From positions 71,086 through 135,085 of the forward strand of contig JAQVFO010000001.1 of assembly GCA_028697205.1 (NCBI GenBank): a stretch of 64,000 nucleotides of DNA, written 5' to 3'. The first letter of the stretch is position 1, and each line of letters begins with the position of its first letter. The stretch is from Candidatus Altimarinota bacterium. GTDB lineage: Bacteria > Patescibacteriota > Gracilibacteria > BD1-5 > UBA6164. The translations under genes and the position numbers were made by a program. The notes under the pieces were generated by a model that was given only the letters and a program-made list of their open reading frames with translations, was not told where the DNA came from and did no database searches. Below, one piece after another: positions 1 to 11,342 of the stretch.

Positions 1-1262
1 TAACATATTCAACAACAGCACCAACAGCTAATCCAGTTGTAGCAACATTGACATGAGCAAGTGAAAGTATAACTATTACAAATAATTGATGATCTACGAC
101 TTATACATTTACAAGTAATTGAAGTTTCACATTTTTATATCAAGATGTTGCATGAAATACTGGTTCTACACAAGCAAATGTAACATGGATTGATAATACT
201 TGACCAATAGTTACTTCGAAATCAACATCAAATTTAAGTGTTAATTGAGTTACTATTAATTTTAATTTTTCTGAAGGTAATTTTTCTCCTTCTTGAACTT
301 GAAGCGTAATAGTATATACATGAAGTAATTTATTTGCTCCAGTTGAAACATGATCTACAAATATTTCATTTTCGAGTTGAATATGAGCTTGAACTTCAAT
401 ATTTACAAATTTAACATGAAGTACAACATATATATATTTAATTAAATTGACTGATAGTTTATGAAATTTTTCTAATTCAAGTTGAACTTTTTCTACTTTA
501 TCTAATAATTCAGATTCATCTACTTGATGAACTACATACTCTTGATGATCAGGAGGTGGTTGAATTTGATGATTTAAAGTTTGATGATTTATAAAAGATA
601 ATTGTCCTAATTGAGATTATTCTTCAAGTTATTATGATAATTTATGTTGAGTTTGAACAAATTCATGATCTATAAACAATGATACTTTTAAAAATACATA
701 TTTATATTTAAAGTCTTATTTTAAAAGTCAAAGTACTTTAATAATTCTAGAAAAACTATCAAAAATTATAAATTCTAATATTGAAATAAGTAAGATTGAA
801 AAATATGCTAATTTTGATTATTCAATAAAATCTAAATATAATTTGTTTTTAAATTATTATTCAAATTTTCTTTTATCAATAGATAAATATATAGTTTCAA
901 AAGACAGAAATGATTATCTTGATGCAAAAAAGAATTTAGAGCTTTTACAACAATTATTTATTGAATTAAAAAATATAGACTCTAAATATGTAAGTATAAT
1001 AAATTATAAGAACAATTTAGTAATTTATAATCCTAAAGATGAAAAACTTTTAATAACTTTTAATAAAATTGAGAATATTATTTTAAATAGGCTAAATAAT
1101 TTACTTAGTATATGAAAAATAACAGAAACAGAGTATAATAAAGCTATTTGATATTATAATGATTTTGTATTAGAGTTTTCAATCTATAAAAAAATGACTC
1201 TATTAGATGCAAAAAATAATGCTATTATTGCTCTAAAAAACTTATTAAATGTATTAAAATAA
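1..1262 (+). CDS. Ig-like repeat surface protein, 5' end outside window
   Basis: The frame is already open at base 3 and ends at TAA 1260-1262, giving the last 419 residues of a larger protein. With UGA as Gly the N-terminal part is Ser/Thr/Gly-rich beta-sandwich sequence, including a VAGNTGSTQANVTW-type strand typical of bacterial Ig-like domains. A fibronectin-III-like stretch (TLTSS / TFST patterns) follows. Next come a Gly/Ser linker, a Cys-containing KDNCPNGDYSSSYYD motif and a Lys/Asn/Ile-rich helical C-terminus of about 200 residues with no membrane anchor or sorting signal that I can see. Likely role: secreted or surface-exposed adhesive or structural protein. This is inferred from architecture only, and the signal peptide would lie upstream. 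The DNCPNG motif resembles a motif in other Gracilibacteria surface proteins, from memory. Confidence 0.75.
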
Positions 1263-1398
1263 TGATGCAATAATATTGATGTAAAAATATTAATTTTAAT
1301 CGTTAAATAAATTAAAGTTTAATTATTTAGTTGATAAATGAAAAAACTTGCTTTTTAAAAAAATTAGCTAAAATGTAGCAGTATTTTAAAATTTAAAT

Positions 1399-1971
1399 AT
1401 GCATCATATGATAACAGCAATGAAAATGCAAGTTTGATGAGTTGTAAAAATAGGGAATGAACTACTTTTAGTATTAAGAAAAGAAATTCATAGATGAGGT
1501 AGATGAGCTACAAATATAAAAGTTAAAATGAAAAATTTATTAGCTTGAAATACTACTGATAGAGTTTTTGATAGTGAAGAAAAAATGGATGATATAATTT
1601 TAGAAAGATCTAAATTTGAGTTTTTATACCAATCTGGTGATACATTTTATTTTATGAATAATGAAACTTACGAACAAATAGAATTAAATGCAGAAGATGT
1701 ATGAGATAATGTAAATTTTATGACTCCATGATTAGTTGTAGATATACAAAGATATGAATGAAGACTAGTTTGAGTAATCCTTCCTGCACAAGTTAAATTA
1801 TTAATTACAGAATGTGAACCAGGTGTTAAATGAAATACAGCAGACTGAAGAGTTGTAAAAGAAGCAACATTAGAAACATGATATACAATAAAAGTTCCAT
1901 GATTTGTTGAATCATGAGAATATGTGATAATTAATACAGAAACTTGAGAATATAGTGAAAGAGCAAGATAA
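1399..1971 (+). CDS. efp: Elongation factor P, arginine type
   Basis: This 190-residue protein is EF-P, which binds ribosomes stalled at polyproline and promotes peptide-bond formation. The three beta-barrel domains align along the whole length: KMKNLLAG and the TTDRVF / ILERS strands of domain I, the middle OB domain, and the C-terminal GNTADGRVVKEATLETG and INTETGEYSER signatures. The tip loop that carries Lys34 in E. coli reads HRGGRGATN here, so the modified position is Arg (about residue 35), as in the rhamnosylated EF-P of Pseudomonas and Neisseria. Several ATGs crowd the start (1399, 1408, 1420). The first is used here, but EF-P families usually begin nearer the later ones. The gene converges on earP at 1987, which supplies the matching modification enzyme. 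Confidence 0.95.
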
Positions 1972-1974
1972 TAA

Positions 1975-2014
1975 AGAAAAAAAATACTAAAAATTAATTT
2001 TTAGTATTTTTTTT
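1975..2014. terminator. Bidirectional terminator between efp and earP
   Basis: A perfect AT-rich inverted repeat (AAAAATACTAAAAATT and its complement) with T-runs on both sides sits just after the efp stop. It includes the last codons and TAG of earP, so one hairpin can end both convergent transcripts. Confidence 0.7.
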
Positions 2015-3054
2015 AATTCAGTAAGTAAATTGCAATTTTGTTCTATATAGTTTCATAAAAATTTAAATAAATTATGAAAATCTTGTTTATCTAAGAAACT
2101 ATTAATGGCTTCATTTTTTTGTGATGAATTAAAAAACCTCAAAATATCTAAGTTTATTCAAAAATCTCAAACAAACTTCAAAAAATCATCTAATTTTTCA
2201 TTATGAGCTCAATTTTTTTCTTTATAAATATCCCATAAAGTTGGTTTTCAATAAGCAAGGGAAGTACATAAACTATTTTCTCATCTTACAAAGTTTATAT
2301 CACAAATAGATAGCAATTCATTAAAGTCTAATAATTCTAGAAATGGCATAAAAAATAGATTATTTGATTCTGATTTATAATTATTTTCATAATCAAAGAT
2401 AAAAAATACTTCATCATTTCTGTGTTTTATTGATTTAAGTATTTCACTAAGAGAGTCTTTATAAACAAAAACAGAAACCCATTTATTATTTGCTAGGTTT
2501 TTTGATAATTTTAGATTATATTTTTTATTTATATAATTTAAATAATTTTCTTTTATATCTCATCTTGTTTTTATTTTATTTATAATTATTCCTCAAGTGT
2601 TTTTAATTAGACTAGGAATAAAATGAATATATTTATCTCAATTAATTTCATAAGTTGTTCAATGTAAATTTTCAACTCACTTATGAAGTAAAAAATATCA
2701 AAATTGTATTATAGTTTTATTTGTTTCTCATTTTTTTAAATAATCATTTGATAATCTATAATCAAAAAAAGTAAAAATATTTTTTGACGGAATATGATTA
2801 TTTAATTCATTAATATTTAAAAAAGTTATTTTTTCTTTTCAATTATCTCAAATCATTTTATTAAATAATTCTTCATTATCAGAAAAAAACCTAACTTTTA
2901 AGTTTTTGCTTTCTGAAGTCATATTTAAAGCTAGATTTAATGCGAATCAAATATCTCAATAATTATCTATAATAGGAACGTAAAAATCTATAGATGAGTT
3001 CATATGAAGACTAGATAAAGGATGTATAATATTATAAAAGTTATTCAATGCCAT
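1987..3054 (-). CDS. earP: EF-P arginine rhamnosyltransferase EarP
   Basis: EarP transfers L-rhamnose from dTDP-rhamnose to the tip arginine of EF-P. The 355-residue product shows both family signatures: IDNYGDIG near residue 30, the N-terminal Rossmann motif with the catalytic aspartates, and RGENSL..AYGKP.LWDIY..NGAHNEKLDDFL near residues 255-295, the nucleotide-sugar site. The usual length is about 370-390. The start at 3054 has AAAGGAG ten bases upstream, unusual here. An internal ATG at 3003 would put the signature at the typical distance from the N-terminus, so either start is possible. The gene overlaps the end of the upstream exchanger by 67 bases, or by 16 with the inner start, and converges on efp. 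No rhamnose synthesis genes are in the window. Confidence 0.88.
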
Positions 3055-3965
3055 CTATTTAATACTCCTTTATTTCAAATTATAATTCTTTTACTATGTG
3101 AAAAGTATAAAAATATCATAAGCAAAGTTGTAACTCCCAGTTCAATTACTATATAAATTATATCTCAATTTGCTATATTTATAGGTGTTATTAATCATGC
3201 TAGTGATAATCATAAAACGATATTTATTATATTAGATCAAACTATGTTTCAAATTATTATATCAGTTTGTTTTTTAAAACTTGCTACAATTGATGCAGCT
3301 AATTCAGGAAGACTTGTTCATATAGCAACAATAGTAAGTCAAATAATAGTTTGTGATATTCCAAATGAAGTTGCAATTGATTCTGCTGATCTAACAATTA
3401 CTTCTGCTCATAATGCAAGTCATATAGATCATAGAATTATATATAAAACAGATTTCCAAGTTGATAATTTTTCAGTATGTTCTTCTGCTTCTTCTTCCAA
3501 AATCTTCATAATTCAAAATGTATATGAAAGAAAAATTATAAAAAATAGTATAAGAACAAGTGAATCTCAAAATGTAATTATATTTTTTGAAGCTTTTGAT
3601 AAAATCACATCATTAGCTAGAAAAAATAATGCAAGTGATGTAAGTAAAGTAAAAGGGACTTCTTTATAAACTGTTGAATTTTGGGCTTTTAATGGATAAA
3701 TTATTGCAGAAATTCATAGTATAAGAAGTATATTTGCAATATTTGATCAAACTATATTTCAAAGTGCAAGACCTGTTTCTCATTTGATAGCTGAAACTGT
3801 GTTGATAAATATTTCCGGAGCAGATGTTCATACCGCAACAATTGTTAATCATATAACTAAGTTAGAAATTCAAAATTTTCTTGCAATATTAGTAGATCAT
3901 TCTACTAAATATCAAGCACATTTTATAAGTATAAAAAATCAAACAATTAGAAGTATATAATCCAT
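2988..3965 (-). CDS. Calcium/sodium antiporter, YrbG family
   Basis: A 325-residue integral membrane protein, the same length as E. coli YrbG, with two inverted halves. Each half has the alpha-repeat of the Ca2+/cation antiporter superfamily: GLTIVAVGTSAPE.. with GNIVGSNIANI in the N-half, and GLTIVAIGTSLPE.. with GNIVGSNIINI in the C-half. The acidic residues of these repeats coordinate the ion. About ten hydrophobic helices are separated by a central acidic loop (EEEAEEHTEK). It probably exports Ca2+ in exchange for Na+. The last 22 codons overlap the 5' end of earP, so the two genes probably share a transcript. The start at 3965 gives a membrane helix directly at the N-terminus. Confidence 0.93.
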
Positions 3966-4107
3966 AATTAATAAAAATAATAAATAAAAAAATTTAAGTT
4001 AAGTATAATTTTTATTTAATTTTTTCAAAACTTTAATTGACTTTTTATTTGAAAATTGTTGGATTTTCTTTATTATAAAATTGATATTATACATTTATAA
4101 TTTTTTT

Positions 4108-5664
4108 ATGAGATTACTATTAACATTTGTTTTCATCTTTTTATCGTTTTCAAATTGTTTTTGAGAAGAAAATATTAACCCTATTTGATGAATTTTAGAT
4201 TCTACTTGAGCAATACTATGAGAAGTTAAATGTGCAGATAATAAATATGAAATAATATGAGACTTTGACACAAAATTAAATAGTAATTTACTTTATAGTA
4301 TAAAAAATACTCTTGCTTGAGAGGAAAAAACAGATATCTTAGTTGATTTTTCTGTAGAAAAAAATTGACAAAAACTTGCTGAAAAAAATACAGAAAAATT
4401 TAATATTGTTTTTGCAGATATATGACCTATTTTAATCAAAGCTAAAGTTACTGAAAAAAATACAGATTGTGTTTACAATTTACAAAAAAATATAAATGTA
4501 TATTCTAAAATTGTTTCTTATATTTCTGATAAAAGTGACCTAAATTTATCTTTTGATAATGATTTTAAAAAAAATAATATATTTTTTAATGAAACAATTT
4601 TAGAATCAAAAAATTCAAGTTTAATTTGAGAACAATTTTTATCACAAGTAACTGATAAATTATATATTTTTCAAGATTCAGATATTATAATTATTAATTC
4701 AAGCAATTATTTAGAAATTTTACAGTGATTTGAGAAGTTATCAAAAGTTTACAATATAAATTTTCCAAATAAAAAGATTTTTATTGTTACTGATTCTAGT
4801 TTTATACTATCAAAAAAACTCTTAAGTAATTTTATTAATAGTTTAGAGGTTAGTATTTATACATTTACACCATCAAATTTATTAAATTTTTTAAATTATA
4901 TTTCACTTTGAAGATCATCAACAGACATAATAAAAAATAAAGAATATTGAATAAATCAAATCTCTTTTGAAGATAATTCTAGTAGTTTATTTTTCTTAAC
5001 AAATTTCACAAATAAACTTATATCATCTTGATTTCCTATAAGTATTTTATGAATTATTTTTTCATTATGAGTTGCTGTAACAGTTATTAATTTCATTAGA
5101 CAATTTGTATGAATTTCTATTTTTAATTTATATTATCCAATATTTTTTGCATTAAGTGTTTATCTTTTTAGTTTTCAAATTACTTTAGTTTTATTTATTT
5201 CATCTATTCTTTCTATGTATTTTATGAAAATGATTTATAAAAAAGTTCATTTTTTACTAAATACAAAACTTTCACTTTTCTTTGTCTTGTATCTTATAAT
5301 CTCAATTTTAACAATTTGAATACTAAATATTTTTAATTTAATTGATTTTATAGATCTTAAATCAAATTTAGTAGTTTTTCCTTTTATTGTTATTCCTATG
5401 GTTGCATATAAGTTACTTGCTGATGAAAGAAATGTTTTTAGTATTGCGTTTTTATTTTATTTATCAGAATTTATATTTGTATCTTTAGTTGCATATTTTA
5501 TTATAAAATCAAGTTTTATTCAAAATATATTTTTAGCATATACAGAATTACTTATAGTTGTATTTCTTATAAATTTCTTAATTTGAAAATTTACTTGATT
5601 ACAAGTTCTGGAATATATACGTTTTCTTCCTCTTATTAAAAGACATTTTCAAGAAGAGGAATAA
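4108..5664 (+). CDS. Membrane protein with large N-terminal domain and 7 TM helices
   Basis: The 518-residue protein has a signal peptide (FVFIFLSFSNCFG), an extracytoplasmic region of about 280 residues, then about seven hydrophobic helices from residue 305 to the end. The layout, and the adjacent RimK-like ATP-grasp gene, match the family of seven-TM proteins fused to an inactive transglutaminase-like domain (UUP1 family). That assignment rests on layout and neighbourhood, because I see no clear transglutaminase motif. No catalytic Cys-His-Asp triad is evident. The stop is 52 bases before the next gene, so they are probably cotranscribed. Likely role: membrane partner of the downstream peptide-ligase/peptidase. 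Substrate unknown. Confidence 0.65.
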
Positions 5665-5716
5665 AAAGTGTTTTTTTATAGACAATGATTCTTTATTTTT
5701 ATCTTTTACATAATTT

Positions 5717-8044
5717 ATGCTTGATTTTTGAATACTTTCGATGAATGAAAGAAATCTTAATTACATTAAAAAACTTAACCCAAAATCATCTGTTAATTTA
5801 GCTGATAATAAGGTTGAAACAAAAATCTTTCTAGAAGAAAGATGAGTTTCTGTCCCTAAAACATTATCTATTATTTCTACAAAAAAACAATTAAACTCAT
5901 TTAATTTTAAGTCATTAAAGGAAGATTTTTTCGTTGTAAAACCAGTTTTTTGAAGCAGATGACAATGAATATTAATAGTTGAAAATTTAAAAAATTGAAC
6001 ATATAAAATCTGATGAGAAATAGTTTCAGAAGAAATTTTGTTAGATCATATGCTAGATATTCTTAACTGAGATTTTTCTCTAAATTATTGATATGATAAA
6101 GTCCTTATTGAAGAAAAATTAATTCCTTGAAATTGATTTGAAAAATTTTGTCAATATTGATTAGCTGATATTAGGTTGATTGTTTATAATTTAGTACCTG
6201 TTGCAGCTATGATTAGAGTTCCAACAAAAATTTCATGATGAAAGGCTAATTTGTCGCAATGATGAGCATGATTTTGAATTGAGGTATGATCTTGAATATT
6301 AAATACATTTTATACTAACTGAAAAGTTTATAAAAAAGAATTTCCTGAAGAATATAAATTATTAAAATGATTTGAAATTCCATTTTGGAATGAAATACTT
6401 CAAGCATCTTCAAAAACTCAATTTTTTGTAAACTTATGATATTTAGCCCTTGATTGGGTAATAACTGGATCTTGACCAAAAATTCTTGAAATAAATGCAA
6501 GAGCGTGACTTGAAATACAAAATGTATGTTTACTCCCTTTAAAAAATAGGTTAGATAAAATAAAAGATTTAAAAATCACTGAACCTGAAAAATGAGTTGA
6601 ATTATCAAAATCATTATTTTCTGAAAAAATAACAACTAATTTTACATCATGAAAGGTTATATATTTGTCTCAAGATGCAAAATTAATTTATGATGATACT
6701 GAGGAAAATATAGTTGTTAATGTTGACTTAACTAAATCAAAAAATTTTATTTCTAGTTATTTGTATGATTTATTATCAAATACAGATTTTACAATTTATT
6801 TTTGAGATGGAATAAAATTTGATAAGTTAAAATTTCAAATTGATGATACATTGGACGATGATGTAGCAGTATTATGAACAAATATAGTAAAAGATTTTTT
6901 TATAAAACCTGAATCAAATATAAAGAAAAATGAATTATTTATTCCAAAAAAGGCTAATAAGAATGAAATTTCATTATTAAAAATAATTGATGAAAAAGTT
7001 GTAAAACTTGATAAGAAAGTAAGTTTTACAACAGTTTTAAAACCTGTAAATTTTCTTGAACAATTAGATAAGTTTATTGAAATGAAATGAAAATATAATC
7101 CAATTTTTGAATATGATTTTCCAAGTGAAGAAAGAATTGAAAATTTAGAGAAAGAAATAACTATATTGAAAGATACATATTTTAAAAAGGATTTAGAATT
7201 AAAATCAGAATTTGCAAATATATTTTTTGAAAAAATAGAAGAAATTTCAAATAGATTAAATCTTATAAAAGCTTATAAGGAACAGAACTTTGTTGATATT
7301 GAGAAATATAATATTAAACTTTTTGGTAAGCTTGATGATAAATTAGTAAAAAAGGCAGTAACAAAACTATGATTATTGGCAAATGATAATGTTTTATGAA
7401 AACAATTAGATCCAAGTTATGTAGTAGAATATATAAAAAATTATTTAGAAACTAATTCTATATTTACCTGAGTTAAGGTAGTTTTATCTACATCAAACAT
7501 GTCTAGAATTTTAGTAAATAGAAAAAAGTGAAAAGCTGAAGTAAGAGTCTCAGTAGATGGGGTTTTTAGAGAAAAAGAATTAGATTGAATAATTGCTCAT
7601 GAAATATGAATACACTTAGTTAGAGCTATAAACTGAAAGAAATCATGATGGAATATATTTGAATCATGAACAGCCGATTATCTTGCAACAGAAGAATGAT
7701 TAGCAGTATATAATAGTTTAAAATATTTTCCTGATGCATATGAAAAAAATGCTATGTATCAAAATTATTATATGATAGATCAAGCAAAAGAACTTGATTT
7801 TCAGGAACTATCTGAATTATGATTTAAATTAAAATGAAATGATTACATAAAAGTTTTTAAAACAATTACTAGATTTAAAAAATGAATCAAGGATACAAGT
7901 ATAAAAAACCATTGAGCTTTTTTCTCAAAGGATAAAGTATATTTAGATTGATATATTCAAGTTAGAGATTGGATTGAAGATTGATGAGATGTAAATAAAT
8001 TGATGATAGGGAAAGTTAAGATTGAGGATTTAGATATTGTGTAG
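5717..8044 (+). CDS. RimK-like ATP-grasp ligase fused to DUF1704 (MATCAP-like) metallopeptidase
   Basis: A 775-residue two-domain protein. Residues 1-290 are an ATP-grasp of the RimK-related glutamate-ligase group: SMNERNLNYIKKLNPKSS start, VVKPVFGSRGQGI phosphate loop, LIEEKLIP, DIRLIVYN, and ILEINARAGLEIQN metal-binding residues. Residues 400-775 are a DUF1704 domain with the zinc motif HEIGIH (His628, Glu629, His633) and the EEGLAVYN element at about 659-666 that names the family (QEGLA). ATP-grasp enzymes of this type form amide bonds to Glu-like residues, and eukaryotic MATCAP enzymes remove C-terminal Tyr/Glu from tubulin. One chain could therefore add and remove a residue, which is inference. 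The start at 5717 includes the MLDFGILSMNERN leader usual for the ligase. The 3' end overlaps the convergent gene by 29 bases. Confidence 0.88.
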
Positions 8045-9638
8045 ATTTTATCTTATTTGCAATAACTTTAAAAACTTTATTTACAATTAATTTTTGTTCC
8101 TTACTTATATCATTTAACATTGAGTCAAAATCTATTCATAAATAATAATATTTTCTTTTTAAAAAATCTTTAAATGATTCTTTGTTTAATTTTCATGTAA
8201 TTATTTTTTGTTTTAATAATACTTTATAAATAATTATATCTACAATAAAGAAAGTAATTAAAAAGTCTTTATTTTGTGAAAAATCAATTTTTCAAGAAGT
8301 AATATCTTTAATTCAAAATTTTCAATTAATTAATTTAAAAATATCTCATCAACTTTTTAAATAATCTATTATTTTTAAAAGTCATCTAATGTATGTTGTA
8401 TCTTTGTGTTGTACTCAAACTCAATTAATTGGTTGATTTCTTTTATACCTTATAAATCTTGCTTCATTTGTTGTAAGTTTTCTTGTTACATCTCAATATA
8501 TATCTATAAATTTTAAATATTCATCACTTTTTAATATTTCTCATGCAAATAGTGTTGTAAACTCTGGAGATACTGGATTTACAGAAAAAATATCTTCTCA
8601 TCTATGCATTATTGATTCGAGTAACATAGCCATTCATTCATCTTTTTCTACATTTCATTCTCATCTTATATCTCAAAAATATTTTTCATGATTTCTTTGA
8701 CTTATATAGTGTCATAAAACTTCATGTGTAACTAGTTTTAATATTCTGTCTAAAGGTAGTTTAGCAAATTTGTCATTATCTGGTATATCAAGAAAATCTG
8801 GTCAGTCATAAACAGATCCTGCACTTGCTAAACGAGTTCTTTGCCTTAATCATAAAGATTCAAAAATCATATCAAATATTTGCATATATGTTTCTCTATC
8901 TATTTCTGCTTTTCAAAAAGTATCTCTAAAATCTTTTGTTTCTTTATTTTCTTTTTTATTATATATAAATTTCATTCATACATCATATCATCTACTTTCT
9001 AATTCGTTTTTAATTTTTGCTAAATATTTTTGTAGTTCATTATATCTTTCAGGAGTTATTTTATATTTGTTTTTTTCAGATTCTGTAATCATATAGTCAT
9101 AACATCTAAGAGCTTCTTCTTCATTATCTATTACTTTTCATCAATATAAAACTTTCTCATATTCTTCATTTTTTGTTACTATAAACTTAATTTGAGTTTT
9201 TGTTAAATACTTTTTATATCAAGCTTTTTTTAATTCAAAAATTAATGAATTTAAAAAATATTGCAGCAAAGTTATATTATAGTTAATTGCGTTCATAATT
9301 ATCTCTTTTTTTGAATAATTTAACTCATCATTAACTATTAGTTCTTTTAATATAGAATTAAATTCATTTATAATTTTTATAGTTTTTTCTCTAATAGTCC
9401 TTTCTAGTTCTTTAAAATCTTCTTGAGATAATTCTGGTTTTTCAGGAAAATCTTTTCACAAAAAAGTCTCAAATATATCTTTATTAAAATAAATATTTCT
9501 TCAATTTATCTTATAAGTTGATTTATAAGCGTAAGTTAATTCAAGAATTTTATCAAGTCATGGAGTTTTTAATAAATTGGATAATTTTTTTTCTATTTTT
9601 TCCTCTGAAATTTCATAATTTCAAACCTGATTTTGCAT
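8016..9638 (-). CDS. DUF1704 (MATCAP-like) metallopeptidase, stand-alone
   Basis: A 540-residue protein with a helical N-terminal half and a C-terminal DUF1704 domain. The zinc motif is HEVLGHY (His305, Glu306, His310), followed by FGDIRGEGNVEKDEGMAMLLE, which provides the conserved EGMA/EGLA element. It is a second member of the family fused to the ATP-grasp in the convergent neighbour, but lacks the ligase. It probably cleaves C-terminal residues from proteins. Substrate unknown. A long AT hairpin covers the start codon region. It converges on the fusion gene with a 29-base overlap, so both messages are antisense to each other at their ends. Confidence 0.82.
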
Positions 9639-9680
9639 ATATTAAAATATATAATATAAATTTTATATATTTTAATATAT
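9637..9680. repeat. 18-bp inverted repeat at a start codon
   Basis: Arms 9637-9654 and 9663-9680 are perfectly complementary with an 8-base loop. The left arm reaches into the ATG (9636-9638) of the minus-strand DUF1704 gene, so the hairpin would fold in its leader. It could mask initiation, or simply reflect AT richness. Confidence 0.45.
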
Positions 9681-9776
9681 AATGTTTTATGTGTCAAATA
9701 ATATTTTGTTTATAATTATCTTTTTAATTTTACTTTCAAAGCTTTTTTAATAATATTGATGCGATATAAAATAATT

Positions 9777-11327
9777 ATGTGAAATATGCAAAAAGTAACT
9801 CTTGTAATACTTGATTGATTTTGAATAAATAAAAAAAATGTTGAAGAAAATAGTATAGTAAAGGCAAATTCACCGACTTTTAATTATCTTTTTGATAATT
9901 TAACTACTGAACTAAATGCATCTTGAAAAGCAGTTTGAATTCCTGATTGACAGATGTGAAATTCTGAAGTATGACATATGACTATTTGAGCTTGAAGAAT
10001 TATAAAACAAAGTTTGGTAAAAATAGATGATAGTTTTGATTCTTGAGAGTTTCAAAATATTGAAAGTTTTAGAAATTGAATTCAAAATGTAATAAATAAT
10101 AAATCTAATATTCATTTATTTACACTTTTTTGAACTGGTTGAGTTCATGCACACTCAAATCATTTAGAAAAGATTTTAAAGATCATCCCAAAATCTATAA
10201 ATGTTTATTTGCATATATTTACTGATTGAAGAGATGTTGAACCAAAGTCTTTTTTATGATTATTTAAAAACTTTAATAAGAGTGTACTTTTAAATTATAA
10301 AAATGTATTTGTTTCTTCAATTTCTTGAAGGTATTATGCAATGGATAGAGATAATAATTGGGATAGAGTAAAAATAGCTTATGATGAAATTGTTTATTGA
10401 TATAATGAGACAAAGTTAAATGTAGAAGATTATATAAATAAAAGTTATGATGAATGATTAACAGATGAATTTATTATTCCAGCATCTTTTTCATCTTGAA
10501 AAAGAGTATGAAATTGAGATAGTATTTTTTTCTTAAATTATCGTAGTGATAGAGCAGTTCAATTAGCTAAATTATTTTATGAAGAATGATTATATATTAA
10601 AACTATTCAAAAAATTTATGAAGAAAAGTGAATTGAAAAGGAAATGTCTGAAATAGATGAACTTAAAAATATATATTTTGTTACAATGACAAAGTATTAT
10701 AAAGAATATACTTGAAAATATTTCATAGAGAGTGAAAAAGTTGATAATTGTTTAAGTGAAGTATTACAAAATAATAATTTATCGCAATTACATATAGCAG
10801 AGACAGAAAAATTTGCTCATGTTACTAAATTTTTTAATGGTTGAAAACAGATAATTTTTAATTGAGAAAAAGATATACTTGTTCCATCACATAAAGTTCA
10901 AACTTATGATTTAGATCCAGAAATGAGTGCTGAAGAAATTTTTGATAGTTATATAAGTAATACTTTAAATTTTGATTTTACTGTTATTAATTATGCAAAT
11001 GGTGATATGGTTTGACATACATGAAATATGGATGCAAGTATAAAGTCTGTAAAAAAACTTGATGAAATAATTAAAAAAACTATTGATTTTTGTGAGAAAA
11101 ATAATATTGATTTATTAATTACTGCAGATCATTGAAATTGTGAAGAAATGTGATCTTTAGAATGCCCTAAGACATCACATACTGTTAATTTTGTACCATT
11201 TTGGTATATTAAAAATTGAAAAATAGTAAAAACATTTGCTACTTGATGATTATCAAATATAACACCAACAGTTTTAAAAATTATGTGAATAGAAAGACCA
11301 AATTTAATGGATTATAGTTTAATTTAA
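9777..11327 (+). CDS. gpmI: 2,3-bisphosphoglycerate-independent phosphoglycerate mutase
   Basis: Interconverts 3- and 2-phosphoglycerate in lower glycolysis, using two Mn2+ and a phosphoserine intermediate. The 516-residue length fits the family (about 510). The N-terminal LVILDGFG metal motif and GQMGNSEVGHMTIGAGR with catalytic Ser63 are present. Further on are [34 protein letters not shown] and LLITADHGNCEEM. The conserved glycines in these motifs are mostly TGA. The alternative start at 9786 would remove three residues. Fifteen bases separate it from the cyclase gene, and enolase follows, so consecutive glycolytic enzymes bracket a signalling gene. Confidence 0.97.
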
Positions 11328-11342
11328 TTATACATTTTATTA

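Noticed and set aside
1-720. Minus-strand reading of the first 700 bases
   Set aside because: It gives open stretches, but with stops and odd His/Gln-rich composition. The plus strand gives a continuous Ig-like surface protein.
3244-3852. Plus and minus frames of 141 and 62 codons opposite or within the exchanger gene
   Set aside because: They are shadow frames of the Ca2+/Na+ exchanger, which is continuous on the minus strand with TGA as Gly.
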